Assembly (NCBI RefSeq): GCF_009758205.1
Contig: NZ_WRXN01000002.1
Location: 496,001-560,000, forward strand
DNA length: 64,000 nt
DNA from: Chitinophaga tropicalis
GTDB lineage: Bacteria; Bacteroidota; Bacteroidia; Chitinophagales; Chitinophagaceae
Direction of reading: 5' to 3'
Shown: piece by piece, positions 9,301-18,391 of the stretch
Position numbering within the stretch: position 1 is the stretch's first letter
How the letters are laid out: each line of letters opens with the position of its first letter
The notes under the pieces: model-generated
Database searches by the model: none
Told to the model about the DNA's origin: nothing
What the model saw: the letters and a program-made list of their open reading frames with translations, nothing else
Made by a program: the position numbers and the translations under genes

Positions 9301-10342
9301 TATATCTGATGTAGCGACCACCCTTACTTCTATCTATCCACCGATTACGGTAGCTGCTGATGTTACACCGGTGACATGCCATGGGCTTTCTGATGGAGCT
9401 ATTACTTTGACTGCCGGAGGTGGGGATGGCAATTATGCTTATCAATGGGCAACAACAGGTGTTAGTGGTAGCGCTGCAAAGAATATACCGGCAGGTGTTT
9501 ATGCTGTAGAAGTGAAGGATGGTACTGGTTGTAAACAGGCGCTTACTTATACTGTTACACAGCCTGAGCCTTTAACCTTGCAGGTAGCTGCTCCGGGCAT
9601 ATGTGACGGACTTAATGAAGGTAGTATTACGGCAACAGTAACAGGAGGTACTTCACCATACCAGTATTCATTAGATAAGAGCAGCTGGCTGGCTGAGGGT
9701 ACTTTTGGAGGACTACCGACAGGTAAATACCGGCTTGATGTAAGGGATGCCAATAAGTGCCTTGCTGGACAGGATGTTACTATTACTAAGCTCAATATTA
9801 AGCCGGAAGTAGACTTCCTGGTAGCTTCCCGGAAAAATGCCCTGGATACATTGCTGATCAGGGAAATCAGTTTACCTGCTCCTGACCAGGTGAGCTGGAG
9901 TTATCATCCCGATGCTATTTTCCTGGGAACGGTGAGTGGAGCGCCTTTGATACGGTTCTCCAAAGCGGGTACTTACTGGGTAGAGATGGCGGCTACCTTT
10001 GGAGATTGTACTTATTCACTGAGGAAAGAACTGACGATAGGGGCTTATGATCCGCAGGCAGGGCCGGGGTATAGTACGCCGGTGAAGGTGATAGATACGG
10101 TGGTGCTGGCGCCTAATCCCAATAATGGCAATTTCAATTATACCGTGAAGCTGAACAGGAAGCAGCAGATGATAGTGTATGTGTATGATATGAACGGAGC
10201 AGTTGCGGATAAGAAAAAGTACGCACCTGCTTTGGAGGTGAATGATTCGTTTACATTGAATGGTGTTATTACCGGGACCTATATACTGAGGGTGATAGCG
10301 GAGAGTGAGAGTAAGGATGTGAGGTTTATTATTACCAGGTAA
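6362..10342 (+). CDS. SprB-repeat surface protein with T9SS type A sorting domain, array copy 1
   Basis: This 1326-aa protein has a signal peptide (about residues 1-23, ending TFAQ). A head of about 250 aa follows, with conserved landmarks SQEALNQSPVDLPMPY and CRFVYVMVAPWKP but otherwise copy-specific sequence. From about residue 280 come nine or ten SprB-like repeats of about 90-100 aa, each with a Cys and a pattern such as LSCYGLTDASI...SGGSGNFYYQW or CDGLNEGSITATVTGGTSPYQYSL. The last 80 residues (VVLAPNPNNGNFNYTV...GTYILRV) are a type A T9SS sorting domain. Such proteins cross the outer membrane through T9SS and are released or anchored at the surface. Adhesion or a structural role is inferred. 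It is the first of four tandem paralogues spaced 25-30 bp apart, probably one operon. No catalytic domain is seen. Confidence 0.88.
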   Translation: MPVKHFNPVLFFLLLFSVPVTFAQTGYYTSPVPLYMLVDAKTNFPRDNHIWYYDEYGNYNLVTKVNESPEEIALYCGGILRNPPHAFYMERTPGSVIYPWGAEFLGYLAYPYPVSQEALNQSPVDLPMPYEDFGSILPDAPVVCRFVYVMVAPWKPTTPSEGGIVCANETLTVRTDNNKDIPMGDSYVENVMVFEYNVADSAEWIPYDSAGMYWDGAISSVYPQDKIASVRNATIKKKLRFRCRQKAAYLNGKIYYSPYSQPTGYLEIHPPAPSVDVSRIVKTAACPTENNGTITVPSGAVKSNFSRMRWILRKGLVTTPCDPGLTAGQSNCGDQEDWSNGSVPVEDVIHVDNLKPGTYTLWVYNPGQDEGNCVRYIPITIDELAPLSVTTDAAKTKNLSCYNSNDGTIGVTAAGSNTSGTYYFTLLSGTNVVRAEQTGTGNTMLWENLPAGTYQARVRNSSCSSVALTGDIIVTQPAALTGELIATSPTCTSPGNGMVSVTANANGGIISNYAFNLYKDNVLVLTSGPVSADTYVFTDLEGGNYKAGVINNDQPLCPSWDSSVTLTTLVPLAVKLTARDSVSCFGGNDGQLEFSAVGGTGLYLYTLESGGVSVSNTTGVFPGLSAGNYTITVKNQGNTCNDEVVQNIAVYQRTAINIQLQQTPLSCYGLTDASIKAIVSGGSGNFYYQWQQLKNGVWTDNSFWFSTDTQIEDLDAGTYRLIIKDNLAPACTVTSTPMTIDAITPVQINNINVHDAVCKADGAQIEMTAEGGVPGYVYEWSVDNTNWQAFPGATTINASGNYRLRVTDAHHCMVTSPSTYAVSIPNAPLSFTYTLSDYKGYNVSCAGKTDGFIQVTVAGGNGGSYSGYAYALDNGAYGVLALLEHIAAGTHTINVKDGRGCVMSKTVTLTAPASELEIMVTSKQHNGCGADPVGQISVQSKGGTAPYAYSHGNDVWQDSPVLTGIAAGDYTLQVRDANGCISDVATTLTSIYPPITVAADVTPVTCHGLSDGAITLTAGGGDGNYAYQWATTGVSGSAAKNIPAGVYAVEVKDGTGCKQALTYTVTQPEPLTLQVAAPGICDGLNEGSITATVTGGTSPYQYSLDKSSWLAEGTFGGLPTGKYRLDVRDANKCLAGQDVTITKLNIKPEVDFLVASRKNALDTLLIREISLPAPDQVSWSYHPDAIFLGTVSGAPLIRFSKAGTYWVEMAATFGDCTYSLRKELTIGAYDPQAGPGYSTPVKVIDTVVLAPNPNNGNFNYTVKLNRKQQMIVYVYDMNGAVADKKKYAPALEVNDSFTLNGVITGTYILRVIAESESKDVRFIITR

Positions 10343-10367
10343 AATAATACGAAAGAGACCCAAACCT

Positions 10368-13300
10368 ATGCCCGTTAGATATTTTAGTACTGTTTTCTTC
10401 TTTTTGTTGTTGTTTTCCAGGCATGTAACTTTTGCGCAAAGCGATTATCAATTTTATACTGCGCCAGTCCCTATTTACATGTTATTGGATGCAACGACTA
10501 ATTTTCCTACAAACATCAGTATGTGGATGTCTGATGACAAGACCGGAGGTTACTTCCTGCTCACAAAAACAAATGAAAGCCCGCAGGAAGTGACCTTCTA
10601 CTGCGGGGTACTTACTCATCCTCCTCCATCTGTTTTTTACATCGATAGATTTCGTAGTGGATCTCCATCTTACCTGGAAGGTCTTACTTATTCCTACCCG
10701 GTATCCCAGGAGGCACTGAATCAATCGCCGGTGGATCTCCCTATGCCACACACTGATTTCAATACTTTTTACCTCGACACGACGGTTGTCTGCCGGTTTG
10801 TACATGTGATGGTTGCACCATGGAAGCCTACAAGCCCCTCTGAAGGAGGAATTATCTGCGCGAACGACCTTCTGACAATCAACAGTATCAATCATATGGA
10901 TCAGGTTCCGGCTGGCGATGAATACTTAAAAAATTCTATAGTATGTGAATACAATGTAGCTGATTCTGCGGAATGGACACCATGTGATTCCTTTGAAGGG
11001 ATTCCTCATTATATCGCCTCCTTTCGTCCTCAGGACAAAATTGCATCTGTCAGATATGCCACCACGAAAAAGAAGATACGATTCCGTATCAGGCAAAAGG
11101 CAGAGTATAGCAATGGTAAGATCTATTATTCACCCTATTCAGAACCTACCGGGTATGTGGAGGTGCATCCACCTGCTCCCACTGTAGATGAGAGCAGGAT
11201 AGTGAAAACTGCTGCCTGTCCTACGGAGAATAATGGGACTATCACTGTGCCTTCAGGTGCTGTGAAGAGTAATTTCAGCAGGATGAGGTGGATACTGCGT
11301 AAAGGACTGGTTACTACACCCTGTGATCCCGGGCTGACTGCAGGCCAGTCTAATTGCGGGGACCAGGAGGATTGGAGCAATGGTTCAGTGCCTGTTGAAG
11401 ACGTGATACATGTGGATAATCTGAAGCCGGGTACTTATACGCTGTGGGTATATAACCCCGGGCAGGATGAAGGAAACTGTGTACGATATATTCCTATTAC
11501 TATAGATGAACTGGCGCCGTTAAGTGTAGCAACTGATGCGGCCAGGACTAAAAACCTGAGCTGTTATAACAGTAATGATGGTACAATAGGTGTAAATGCT
11601 GCAGGTGCAAATACCAGTGGTACTTACTACTTTACGTTATTGTCCAGTACTAATGTTGTACGTGCGGAACAAGCTGGAACTGGTAATATGATGTTGTGGG
11701 AAAACCTTCCGGCAGGAACCTACCAGGCAAGGGTACGTAACAGCAGTTGTAGCGCCGTTGCATTGACCGGCGATATTATTGTGACCCAGCCAGCGGCGTT
11801 AACTGGTAACCTGATGGCTACATCGCCTACCTGTACTTCTCCCGGCAATGGCATGGTGAGTGTGACTGCTAATGCTAATGGCGGAACTATCAGTAATTAT
11901 CTTTTTAATCTTTATAAGGATAATGTACTGGTACTCACTTCGGGGCCGGTAACTTCCAGTAGTTACACTTTCACGGATCTTGAAGGTGGTAATTATAAGG
12001 CAGCTGTTATCAATAATAATCAGCCGCTTTGTCCTTCCTGGGATAGTAGTGTTACATTGACAACGCTGGTGCCGCTGGCGGTAAATCTAACAGCCCGGGA
12101 TTCGGTGAGTTGCTATGGAGGCAATGACGGGCGGCTGGAGTTCTCGGCTATTGGTGGGACGGGGCTTTATCTGTATACATTGGAAAGTGGGGGTGTTTCT
12201 GTGAGTAATACGACAGGAGTGTTTCCAGGGCTTAGCGCTGGTAATTATACTATCGCAGTAAAAAACCAGGGGAATACCTGTAATGATGAAACTGTGCAGA
12301 ACATTGCCGTGTACCAGCGGACGGCCATCAACATACAGTTACAGCAAACGCCGCTCAGCTGTTATGGGTTGACTGACGCAAGCATTAGAGCCACCGTAAG
12401 CGGGGGTTCAGGTAATTATTATTACCAGTGGCAGCAGCTGAAGAATGGGGTATGGACAGATAATAGTTTCTGGTTCAGTACTGATACACAGATAGAAGAC
12501 CTGGATGCAGGCACTTACAGGTTGATCATTAAAGATAACCTGGCGCCGGCATGTACGGTAACTTCAACAGAAATAACGGTACAGCCCCTTATGCCTGTGC
12601 AGATCAGTAATATACAGGTCAGGGAGGTGGTTTGTCTCGCTGATGGGGCACAGATTGAGATGACAGCTGAAGGAGGTGTGGGTGGTTATATTTATGAATG
12701 GTCGGTTGATAATATGAACTGGCAGGCATTCCCCGGAACAGTGAATATTACTACTGCTGGTAATTACAGGTTACGTGTGGCTGATGCGAACGGCTGCAGG
12801 GTTAATTCCCTGTCAACATATGCTATCAGCATCCCGGATGCACCGCTCAGCTTTACTTATACACTGTCGGATTATAAAGGGTATAATGTTTCCTGTGCGG
12901 GTAAAACAGATGGCTTCATGCAGGTAACTGCTGCAGGAGGTAACGGTGGTAGTTACAGCGGATATACCTATGCGTTGGATAATGGGGCGTATGGGGTTTT
13001 AGCCTTGTTAGAGCATATAGCAGCCGGTACGCATACCATCAGCGTGAAGGATGGCAGAGGTTGTGTGGTGAGCAAAACTGTTACACTGACAGCTCCGGCA
13101 TCTGAGCTGGAAATCACTGTGACCAGTAAACAACATAATGGATGCGGGGCTGATCCTGTAGGACAGATAACAGTACAATCAAAAGGAGGAACTGCTCCTT
13201 ATGCTTATTCCAGTGGAAATGATGTATGGCAGGATAGCCCGGTACTGACAGGCATCGCGGCGGGCGATTATACGCTACAGGTACGTGATGCGAATGGTTG

Positions 13301-14342
13301 TATATCTGATGTAGCGACCTCTCTTACTTCTATCTATCCACCGATTACGGTAGCTGCTGATGTTATACCGGTGACATGCCACGGGCTTTCTGATGGAGCT
13401 ATTACTTTGACTGCCGGAGGCGGAGATGGCAATTATGCTTATCAATGGGCAACAACAGGTGCTAATGGTAGTGCTGCAAAGAATATCCCGGCAGGTGTTT
13501 ATACTGTAGAAGTGAAGGATGGTACAGGTTGTAAACAGGCGCTCACTTATACTGTTACACAACCTGAGCCATTGGTGTTACAGGTAGCTGCTCCGGGCAT
13601 ATGTGACGGACTTAGTGAGGGTAGTATTACGGCAACAGTAACAGGAGGTACTTCACCATACCAGTATTCATTAGATAAGAGCAGCTGGCTGGCTGAGGGT
13701 ACTTTTGGAGGATTGCCGACAGGTAAGTACCGGCTTGATGTAAGGGATGCCAATAAGTGCCTTGCTGGACAGGATATTACTATTACTAAACTCAATATTA
13801 AGCCGGACGTGGATTTCCTGGTGGCATCCCGCAAGAATGCCCTGGATACGTTGCTGATCAGGGAGATCAGTATACCTGCGCCGGACTTTGTGAACTGGAC
13901 TTATCATCCCAATGCTGTTTTCCTGGGGACGGTAGAAGGCGCGCCTATCATCCGGTTCTCCAAAGCGGGTACTTACTGGGTAGAGATGGCGGCGACTTTT
14001 GGAGATTGTACGTATTCACTGAGGAAAGAACTGACGATTGGGGCTTACGACCCGCAGGCGGGGCCGGGGTATAGTACACCGGTGAAGGTGATAGATACAG
14101 TGGTGCTGGCGCCTAATCCCAATAATGGCAATTTCAATTATACCGTGAAGTTGAACAGGAAGCAGCAGATGATAGTGTATGTGTATAATATGAACGGAGC
14201 AGTTGCGGATAAGAAAAAGTATGCACCTGCTTTAGAGGTGAATGATTCATTTACGTTGAATGGTGTTATTACAGGGACCTATATACTGAGGGTGATAGCG
14301 GAGAGTGAGAGTAAGGATGTGAGGTTTATTATTTCAAGATAA
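10368..14342 (+). CDS. SprB-repeat surface protein with T9SS type A sorting domain, array copy 2
   Basis: This 1324-aa paralogue starts 25 bp after copy 1 and has the same order: signal peptide ending TFAQ, variable head, SprB-like repeats, type A sorting domain. Its head differs clearly from copy 1 (for instance VTFYCGVLTHPPPSVFYIDR against IALYCGGILRNPPHAFYMER), while from the IVKTAACPTENNGT block onward the two proteins are nearly identical. The repeat near residues 740-830 is its own variant (VCLADGAQIEM, then NITTAGNYRLRVADANGC), unlike copies 1, 3 and 4, which all have DAHHCMVTSPSTY there. From about 13.1 to 13.8 kb it is almost base-for-base equal to copy 3. Expected at the cell surface; function unknown. 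Confidence 0.87.
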   Translation: MPVRYFSTVFFFLLLFSRHVTFAQSDYQFYTAPVPIYMLLDATTNFPTNISMWMSDDKTGGYFLLTKTNESPQEVTFYCGVLTHPPPSVFYIDRFRSGSPSYLEGLTYSYPVSQEALNQSPVDLPMPHTDFNTFYLDTTVVCRFVHVMVAPWKPTSPSEGGIICANDLLTINSINHMDQVPAGDEYLKNSIVCEYNVADSAEWTPCDSFEGIPHYIASFRPQDKIASVRYATTKKKIRFRIRQKAEYSNGKIYYSPYSEPTGYVEVHPPAPTVDESRIVKTAACPTENNGTITVPSGAVKSNFSRMRWILRKGLVTTPCDPGLTAGQSNCGDQEDWSNGSVPVEDVIHVDNLKPGTYTLWVYNPGQDEGNCVRYIPITIDELAPLSVATDAARTKNLSCYNSNDGTIGVNAAGANTSGTYYFTLLSSTNVVRAEQAGTGNMMLWENLPAGTYQARVRNSSCSAVALTGDIIVTQPAALTGNLMATSPTCTSPGNGMVSVTANANGGTISNYLFNLYKDNVLVLTSGPVTSSSYTFTDLEGGNYKAAVINNNQPLCPSWDSSVTLTTLVPLAVNLTARDSVSCYGGNDGRLEFSAIGGTGLYLYTLESGGVSVSNTTGVFPGLSAGNYTIAVKNQGNTCNDETVQNIAVYQRTAINIQLQQTPLSCYGLTDASIRATVSGGSGNYYYQWQQLKNGVWTDNSFWFSTDTQIEDLDAGTYRLIIKDNLAPACTVTSTEITVQPLMPVQISNIQVREVVCLADGAQIEMTAEGGVGGYIYEWSVDNMNWQAFPGTVNITTAGNYRLRVADANGCRVNSLSTYAISIPDAPLSFTYTLSDYKGYNVSCAGKTDGFMQVTAAGGNGGSYSGYTYALDNGAYGVLALLEHIAAGTHTISVKDGRGCVVSKTVTLTAPASELEITVTSKQHNGCGADPVGQITVQSKGGTAPYAYSSGNDVWQDSPVLTGIAAGDYTLQVRDANGCISDVATSLTSIYPPITVAADVIPVTCHGLSDGAITLTAGGGDGNYAYQWATTGANGSAAKNIPAGVYTVEVKDGTGCKQALTYTVTQPEPLVLQVAAPGICDGLSEGSITATVTGGTSPYQYSLDKSSWLAEGTFGGLPTGKYRLDVRDANKCLAGQDITITKLNIKPDVDFLVASRKNALDTLLIREISIPAPDFVNWTYHPNAVFLGTVEGAPIIRFSKAGTYWVEMAATFGDCTYSLRKELTIGAYDPQAGPGYSTPVKVIDTVVLAPNPNNGNFNYTVKLNRKQQMIVYVYNMNGAVADKKKYAPALEVNDSFTLNGVITGTYILRVIAESESKDVRFIISR

Positions 14343-14372
14343 TATAAATAAATAAGCAAGAGACCTATACCT

Positions 14373-17300
14373 ATGCCTGTTAAATTCCGTAATCTTATTC
14401 TGTTTCTCCTGTTGCTGTTCTCAATGCCGGCCGCTTTTGCGCAAAGCGATGTTGAATACACAGCCCCTATTCCTCTTTACATGCTGGTAAATGTAAAAGC
14501 CAATTTCCGGATGGATACACGCATGTGGATGTATGATGGCAGGGCAAACGACGTTCCGCTTATAAAAACATATGAGAGTGCTGACGAAATTGCTTTCTAT
14601 TGCGGGGAGATCATCGGTAGTCCTCCATACTATCTGTATATAGAAAGATATTATCCTCCTAATCTATATCCAGTAAAGGAAATCCTGGATTATCTGTATC
14701 GTATGTACCCGATTTCACAGGAAGCGCTGAATCAGTCGCCGGTAGATCTACCCATTCCGTATGGAGAATTTAGTTATATCGGTCCAGACACGCCACTTAT
14801 CTGCCGTTTTGTATATGTGATGGTAGCTCCCTGGAAGCCTACAAGTCCATCAGAAGGAGGAATTATCTGTGCGAATGATATCCTGAATATTCAGACTATT
14901 AATAATAAGGATTATCCCGATGCTAATGATGTTTATCCGCTTGTGCTTAGCAGCATGGTATTTGAATATAATGTAGCCGATTCTGCTCAATGGATACCTT
15001 GTGATTCTGTCAGAATGGATTGGGAGGATGCCCATCTTTCCTTTCGGCCACAGGATAGGATTACATCGGTAAGGAATGCTACCACAAAGAAGAAACTCAG
15101 ATTCCGCTGCCGGCAAAGGGCAGCATATAATGATGGACATGTCTTCTATTCTCCTTATTCAGAGCCTACCGGGTATATGGAAATTCATCCGCCTGCTCCC
15201 TTTGTGGATGAGAGCAGGATAGTGAAAACTGCTGCCTGTCCCACAGAGAATAATGGAACTATCACTGTGCCTTCAGGTGCTGTGAAGAGTAATTTCAGCA
15301 GGATGAGATGGATACTGCGTAAGGGGCTGGTTACTACTCCCTGTGATCCCGGGCTGACTGCAGGCCAGTCTAATTGCGGGGATCAGGAAGATTGGAGTAA
15401 TGGGTCTGTACCTGTTGAAGATGTGATACATGTAGATAACCTGAAGCCGGGTACTTATACGCTGTGGGTATATAACCCCGGCCAGGATGAAGGGAACTGT
15501 GTAAGATATATTCCTATTACTATAGATGAACTGGCGCCGTTAAGTGTAACAACTGATGCTGCTAAGACTAAAAACCTGAGCTGTTATAACAGTAATGATG
15601 GCACGATAGGTGTAAATGCTGCAGGTGCAAATACCAGTGGTACTTATTATTTCACGTTGTTGTCAGGTACTAATGTTATACGCGCAGAACAGGCTGGAAC
15701 AGGTAATACCATGTTGTGGGAAAACCTTCCGGCAGGGACCTATCAGGCAAGGGTGCGTAACAGTAGTTGCCGGAATGTTGCGGCAACTGGTGATATTATT
15801 GTGACCCAGCCAGCGGCGTTGACCGGCGAGTTAGTAGCTACATCGCCTACCTGTACGTCACCGGGGAATGGGATGGTGAGTGTGACTGCTAATGCTAATG
15901 GCGGAACTATCAGTAATTATCTTTTTAATCTTTATAAGGATAATGTACTGGTACTCACTTCGGGGCCGGTAACTTCCAGTAGTTACACTTTCACGGATCT
16001 TGAAGGTGGTAATTATAAGGCAGCTGTTATCAATAATGATCAGCCGCTTTGTCCTTCGTGGGATAGTAGTGTTACATTGACAACGCTGGTGCCGCTGGCG
16101 GTAAATCTAACAGCCCGGGATTCGGTGAGTTGCTATGGAGGCAATGACGGGCGGCTGGAGTTCTCTGCTATGGGTGGAACGGGGCTTTATCTGTATACAT
16201 TGGAAAGTGGGGGTGTTTCTGTGAGTAATACGACGGGAACTTTTACAGAATTGACTGCAGGTAATTATACTATAACGGTTAAGAACCAGGGGAATACCTG
16301 TAATGATGAAGTGGTGCAGAACATTGCCGTGTACCAGCGGACGGCCATCAATATACAGTTACAGCAAACACCGCTCAGCTGTTATGGGTTGACTGATGCA
16401 AGTATAAAAGCCATTGTCAGTGGTGGAGCGGGTAATTTCTATTACCAGTGGCAACAGCTGAAGAATGGGGTATGGACAGATAATAGTTTCTGGTTCAGCA
16501 CGGATACGCAGATAGAAAACCTGGATGCAGGAACGTACAGGTTAATCATTAAAGATAACCTGGCGCCGGCTTGTACGGTGACTTCGACACCGATGACGGT
16601 TGATGCGATCACTCCTGTACAGATCAGTAACATCAATGTCCGGGATGCCGTTTGCAAGGCGGATGGGACACAGATTGAGATGGCAGCAGAAGGAGGTGTT
16701 GGTGGTTATGTCTATGAATGGTCTGTTGATAATATGAACTGGCAGGCGTTTCCGGGTACTGTCACGGTTACAACATCAGGCAACTATAAGCTGCGTGTAA
16801 CTGACGCGCATCATTGTATGGTAACCAGTCCGTCAACATATGCTGTGAGTATTCCGGATGCACCGCTCAGCTTTACTTATACACTGTCGGATTATAAAGG
16901 GTATAATGTTTCCTGTGCGGGTAAAACAGATGGCTTCATACAGGTAACTGCTGCAGGAGGTAACGGTGGTAGTTACAGCGGATATACCTATGCATTGGAT
17001 AATGGGGCGTATGGGACTTTAGCCTTGTTAGAGCATATTGCAGCCGGTATACATACCATCAGCGTGAAGGATGGCAGAGGTTGTGTGGTGAGCAAAACTG
17101 TTACACTGACAGCTCCGGTATCTGAGCTGGAAATCACTGTGACCAGTAAACAACATAATGGATGTGGAGCAGATCCTGTGGGACAGATAACAGTACAATC
17201 AAAAGGAGGAACTGCTCCTTATGCTTATTCCAGTGGAAATGATGTATGGCAGGATAGCCCGGTACTGACAGGCATCGCGGCGGGCGATTATACGCTACAG

Positions 17301-18362
17301 GTACGTGATGCGAATGGTTGTATATCTGATATAGCGACCTCTCTTACTTCTATCTATCCACCGATTACGGTAGCTGCTGATGTTATACCGGTGACATGCC
17401 ACGGGCTTTCTGATGGAGCTATTACTTTGACTGCCGGAGGCGGAGATGGCAATTATGCTTATCAATGGGCAACAACAGGTGCTAATGGTAGTGCTGCAAA
17501 GAATATCCCGGCAGGTGTTTATACTGTAGAAGTGAAGGATGGTACAGGTTGTAAACAGGCGCTCACTTATACTGTTACACAACCTGAGCCATTGATATTA
17601 CAAGTAGCTGCTCCGGGCATATGTGACGGACTTAGTGAGGGTAGTATTACGGCAACAGTAACAGGAGGTACTTCACCATACCAGTATTCATTAGATAAGA
17701 GCAGCTGGCTGGCTGAGGGTACTTTTGGAGGATTGCCGACAGGTAAGTACCGGCTTGATGTAAGGGATGCCAATAAGTGCCTTGCTGGACAGGATATTAC
17801 TATCACTAAGCTCAATATTAAGCCGGAAGTAGACTTCCTCGTGGCATCCCGCAAGAATGCCCTGGATACATTGCTGATCAGGGAGATCAGTATACCTGCG
17901 CCGGACTTTGTGAACTGGACTTATCATCCCGATGCTGTTTTCCTGGGGACGGTAGAAGGTGCACCTTTGATACGGTTCTCCAAAGCAGGCACTTATTGGG
18001 TAGAGATGGCAGCTACTTTCGGGAATTGTACGTATTCTTTGAGGAAAGAACTGACGATTGGAGCTTATGACCCGCAGGCGGGGCCGGGGTATAGTACGCC
18101 GGTGAAAGTGATAGATACGGTAGTGCTGGCGCCTAATCCTAATAATGGCAACTTCAACTACACAGTGAAGCTGAACAGGAAGCAGCAGATGATTGTGTAT
18201 GTGTATGATATGAACGGGGCAGTTGCGGATAAGAAAAAGTACGCACCTGCTTTGGAGGTGAATGATTCGTTTACATTGAATGGTGTTATTACCGGGACTT
18301 ATATACTGAGAGTGATAGCGGAGAGTGAGAGTAAAGATGTAAGATTTATTATAACGAAATAA
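14373..18362 (+). CDS. SprB-repeat surface protein with T9SS type A sorting domain, array copy 3
   Basis: This 1329-aa paralogue lies 30 bp after copy 2. The signal peptide ends AAFAQ. The head (about 25-285) is closest to that of copy 4, sharing FRMD-RMWMYD and KTYES, but still differs at many positions. The repeat region and sorting domain are near-identical to the other copies. Copy-specific changes are scattered: one repeat carries NSSCRNVAATGDI where the others have SSVALTG or SAVALTG, and FTELTAGN replaces FPGLSAGN of copies 1 and 2. This patchwork suggests recombination between copies. The ATG at 14373 is preceded by the same agagacctatacct box as copy 1. Likely an outer-surface or released filamentous protein; no enzyme motif is seen. 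Confidence 0.87.
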   Translation: MPVKFRNLILFLLLLFSMPAAFAQSDVEYTAPIPLYMLVNVKANFRMDTRMWMYDGRANDVPLIKTYESADEIAFYCGEIIGSPPYYLYIERYYPPNLYPVKEILDYLYRMYPISQEALNQSPVDLPIPYGEFSYIGPDTPLICRFVYVMVAPWKPTSPSEGGIICANDILNIQTINNKDYPDANDVYPLVLSSMVFEYNVADSAQWIPCDSVRMDWEDAHLSFRPQDRITSVRNATTKKKLRFRCRQRAAYNDGHVFYSPYSEPTGYMEIHPPAPFVDESRIVKTAACPTENNGTITVPSGAVKSNFSRMRWILRKGLVTTPCDPGLTAGQSNCGDQEDWSNGSVPVEDVIHVDNLKPGTYTLWVYNPGQDEGNCVRYIPITIDELAPLSVTTDAAKTKNLSCYNSNDGTIGVNAAGANTSGTYYFTLLSGTNVIRAEQAGTGNTMLWENLPAGTYQARVRNSSCRNVAATGDIIVTQPAALTGELVATSPTCTSPGNGMVSVTANANGGTISNYLFNLYKDNVLVLTSGPVTSSSYTFTDLEGGNYKAAVINNDQPLCPSWDSSVTLTTLVPLAVNLTARDSVSCYGGNDGRLEFSAMGGTGLYLYTLESGGVSVSNTTGTFTELTAGNYTITVKNQGNTCNDEVVQNIAVYQRTAINIQLQQTPLSCYGLTDASIKAIVSGGAGNFYYQWQQLKNGVWTDNSFWFSTDTQIENLDAGTYRLIIKDNLAPACTVTSTPMTVDAITPVQISNINVRDAVCKADGTQIEMAAEGGVGGYVYEWSVDNMNWQAFPGTVTVTTSGNYKLRVTDAHHCMVTSPSTYAVSIPDAPLSFTYTLSDYKGYNVSCAGKTDGFIQVTAAGGNGGSYSGYTYALDNGAYGTLALLEHIAAGIHTISVKDGRGCVVSKTVTLTAPVSELEITVTSKQHNGCGADPVGQITVQSKGGTAPYAYSSGNDVWQDSPVLTGIAAGDYTLQVRDANGCISDIATSLTSIYPPITVAADVIPVTCHGLSDGAITLTAGGGDGNYAYQWATTGANGSAAKNIPAGVYTVEVKDGTGCKQALTYTVTQPEPLILQVAAPGICDGLSEGSITATVTGGTSPYQYSLDKSSWLAEGTFGGLPTGKYRLDVRDANKCLAGQDITITKLNIKPEVDFLVASRKNALDTLLIREISIPAPDFVNWTYHPDAVFLGTVEGAPLIRFSKAGTYWVEMAATFGNCTYSLRKELTIGAYDPQAGPGYSTPVKVIDTVVLAPNPNNGNFNYTVKLNRKQQMIVYVYDMNGAVADKKKYAPALEVNDSFTLNGVITGTYILRVIAESESKDVRFIITK

Positions 18363-18391
18363 TTTTCAATAAATATATAAGGGACATACCT